Below are positions 63,042-64,000 of a stretch of DNA of 64,000 bases, in pieces. Origin of the DNA: Bin75 sp965200435. GTDB lineage: Bacteria > Nitrospirota > Nitrospiria > Nitrospirales > UBA8639. Positions within the stretch are counted from its first letter, which is position 1. Each line of letters begins with the position of its first letter. The notes below the pieces were generated by a model, which was given only the letters and a program-made list of their open reading frames with translations, was not told the DNA's origin and searched no databases. Where the stretch lies: positions 1,240,001 through 1,304,000 of the forward strand of contig OZ241337.1 of NCBI GenBank assembly GCA_965200435.1. The letters are read 5' to 3'. A program made the position numbers and the translations under genes.

Positions 63042-63183
63042 GGAACCTCTGATTTCGTGTGAGAGCGGGATGCAGGGCAAGGCGTCCCGGAGCGATCCCC
63101 GAAGCTTCTCAGAGAGATAGGTGAGGGTTGAGCGAGGACACCACGCAGCCATGCGCCCGATCGTGCACGAAATCAGAGGTTCC
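63042..63183 (+). repeat. MITE family A, copy 6
   Basis: 142 bp with perfect CTAA duplication (63038-63041, 63184-63187) and ends GGAACCTCTGATTTCGTG / CACGAAATCAGAGGTTCC. It follows the secreted protein gene by 101 bases. Confidence 0.92.
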
Positions 63184-63379
63184 CTAAGTCCCCTCACTTC
63201 CCTCACTGTCGAATGTTATCTATAGCTTCAGAAACATATTGCGCTATGAAGAGGAGGAAACGTAGTGCAATATCAGCCTGTCGGTTATGGCATAAAAGGA
63301 TTTTCTCGGGTCTGTTCAAACCGTGATACACGCGCGCTTGGCCTTGGAACTGGAAACGGCGGACTGTGTCTGGCTGTGA

Positions 63380-63913
63380 GTGCTGAAGATTTTCCGGCCC
63401 AGCCGAGTACTGTTCCGTGGCAACAAGGAAGTCGACATCCCCAAGAATCTTATTCGGCGTGGCTTCATCAAGGGTATCATCGGCCTGCCAGCCAATCTGT
63501 TTTACGGCACCGGCATACCTGCTTGTATCCTGGTCATCGACAAGGAGAACGCTCACGCCCGGACCGGCATCTTCATGATTGATGCGAGCAAGGGCTTCCT
63601 CAAGGATTGAGACCGAGGCCGAGGCAGCCAAGGTCGTCAAGGAGGCCACGCCCGCTTGGATGAGCAGGTGCTGGCCCGCTATGGCGCACTTGCCGAAACC
63701 GAGATCAAGACGCTGGCGGTCGAAGACAAGTGGTTTGCGAGTATCCGGGTTGCTATTGAAGGTGAGGTGCAGCGGCTGACCCAGAAACTCGCCTAGCGCG
63801 TACAGGAACTGGAAGAGCGCTATGCCCGTCCGTTGCCGGAATTGGAACGGGAGGTGGAGGCGTTCGGCGCGAAGGTCGAGGGACACTTGAAGCGGATGGG
63901 GATTTCATCGTGA
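63380..63913 (+). pseudogene. Type I restriction-modification methylase HsdM, relic
   Basis: One frame reads RGNKEVDIPKNLIRR, GFIKGIIGLPANLFYGTG, IPACILVIDKENAHARTG and FMIDASKGFLKD (C-terminal part of the HsdM methylase domain), then stops at 63608-63610. After a short junk stretch the same frame gives LDEQVLARYGALAETEIKTL, a TAG at 63794-63796, then ELEERYARPLPELEREVEAF and HLKRMGIS, the HsdM C-terminal helix. The sequence between the two parts and the whole N-terminus including the NPPF region are missing. It is dead; no hsdS or hsdR is visible. Confidence 0.75.
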
Positions 63914-63948
63914 GGGAGGCATTCGTACCGCTGAGTTCCGTATCTTTA

Positions 63949-64000
63949 GGAACCTCTGATTTATTGTGATAGCGGGATGCAGGGCAAGGCGTCCCGGAGC
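63949..64000 (+). repeat. MITE family A, copy 7 (cut by window end)
   Basis: Left 52 bases, GGAACCTCTGATTTATTGTG then AGCGGGATGCAGGGCAAGGC, as in copies 2 and 6. The left flank is TTTA. The right end is outside the window. Confidence 0.85.

Noticed and set aside
5255..63183. MITE copies as CRISPR repeats or tRNA-like genes
   Set aside because: They are 140 bp, scattered over 58 kb, with terminal inverted repeats and target duplications; no spacer arrays.
63203..63886. Minus-strand open frame of 227 codons
   Set aside because: It is antisense to the hsdM relic, whose plus-strand peptides match a known family.

Overview
The window looks like a chromosomal segment of a Gram-negative, aerobic, free-living bacterium of roughly 55-58% GC. 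The mix of genes (TonB receptors with PepSY proteins, a CobW-WD40-DUF3386 zinc cluster, DUF502, an FmdB-like protein, dnaX-ybaB-recR behind an SRP RNA) suggests a Nitrospira-like member of the Nitrospirota, but this is an inference from gene content, not a 16S or marker-tree result. No tRNA, 5S/16S/23S rRNA or CRISPR array was seen.

Layout. 1-6640 is decayed: a DCC-family thiol protein, a dead IS1595-type element, a ParA ATPase, three relics of CobW C-terminal domains and an M23 peptidase. 6642-12420 is one tightly overlapping minus-strand operon: cobW GTPase, WD40 protein, a small conserved protein, DUF3386, moaB, a ZIP metal transporter and pyrC. It fits a zinc-homeostasis cluster. 13180-17438 carries a YCII protein, the SRP RNA, dnaX, ybaB, recR and an AsmA-like protein. 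17884-25739 holds a VOC protein and an RND efflux operon (fusion protein, pump, TolC-like channel) that runs on into prfC. 26054-34192 is an iron/siderophore uptake region: two TonB receptors, two PepSY membrane proteins, a small membrane protein and a methyltransferase; one receptor is interrupted by a 21-G tract and by an amber codon. 34676-42868 carries a GNAT protein, an orphan RND pump with a Fur-like box, DUF502 and a B12/radical SAM enzyme of the RiPP-maturation type next to a pterin dehydratase. 42890-46693 has an RNA ligase, a VapBC-like pair and an NCS2 permease with an extra C-terminal domain, followed by tmRNA (46888-47241).

47759-58377 is a defence island: a DUF4007 protein, a large ATPase and a PAPS-reductase-like protein (sspBCD-type DNA phosphorothioation without sspA), then a second, more AT-rich block (a frameshifted gene, a PIN-like protein, an AAA-type ATPase and a GHKL/HSP90-like ATPase) that is the likely restriction or effector arm. 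A DUF433/DUF4926 pair, a glutamine amidotransferase, a methyltransferase, an intact IS481-type insertion, a secreted protein and a dead hsdM follow.

The whole window is seeded with seven copies of a 140-142 bp MITE with 4-bp target duplications (mostly CTAA/CTAG type). At three insertions the MITE or its target duplication carries the stop codon of the neighbouring gene. A second ~245 bp inverted-repeat element occurs as two opposite copies 12 kb apart. Together these explain much of the rearrangement seen.
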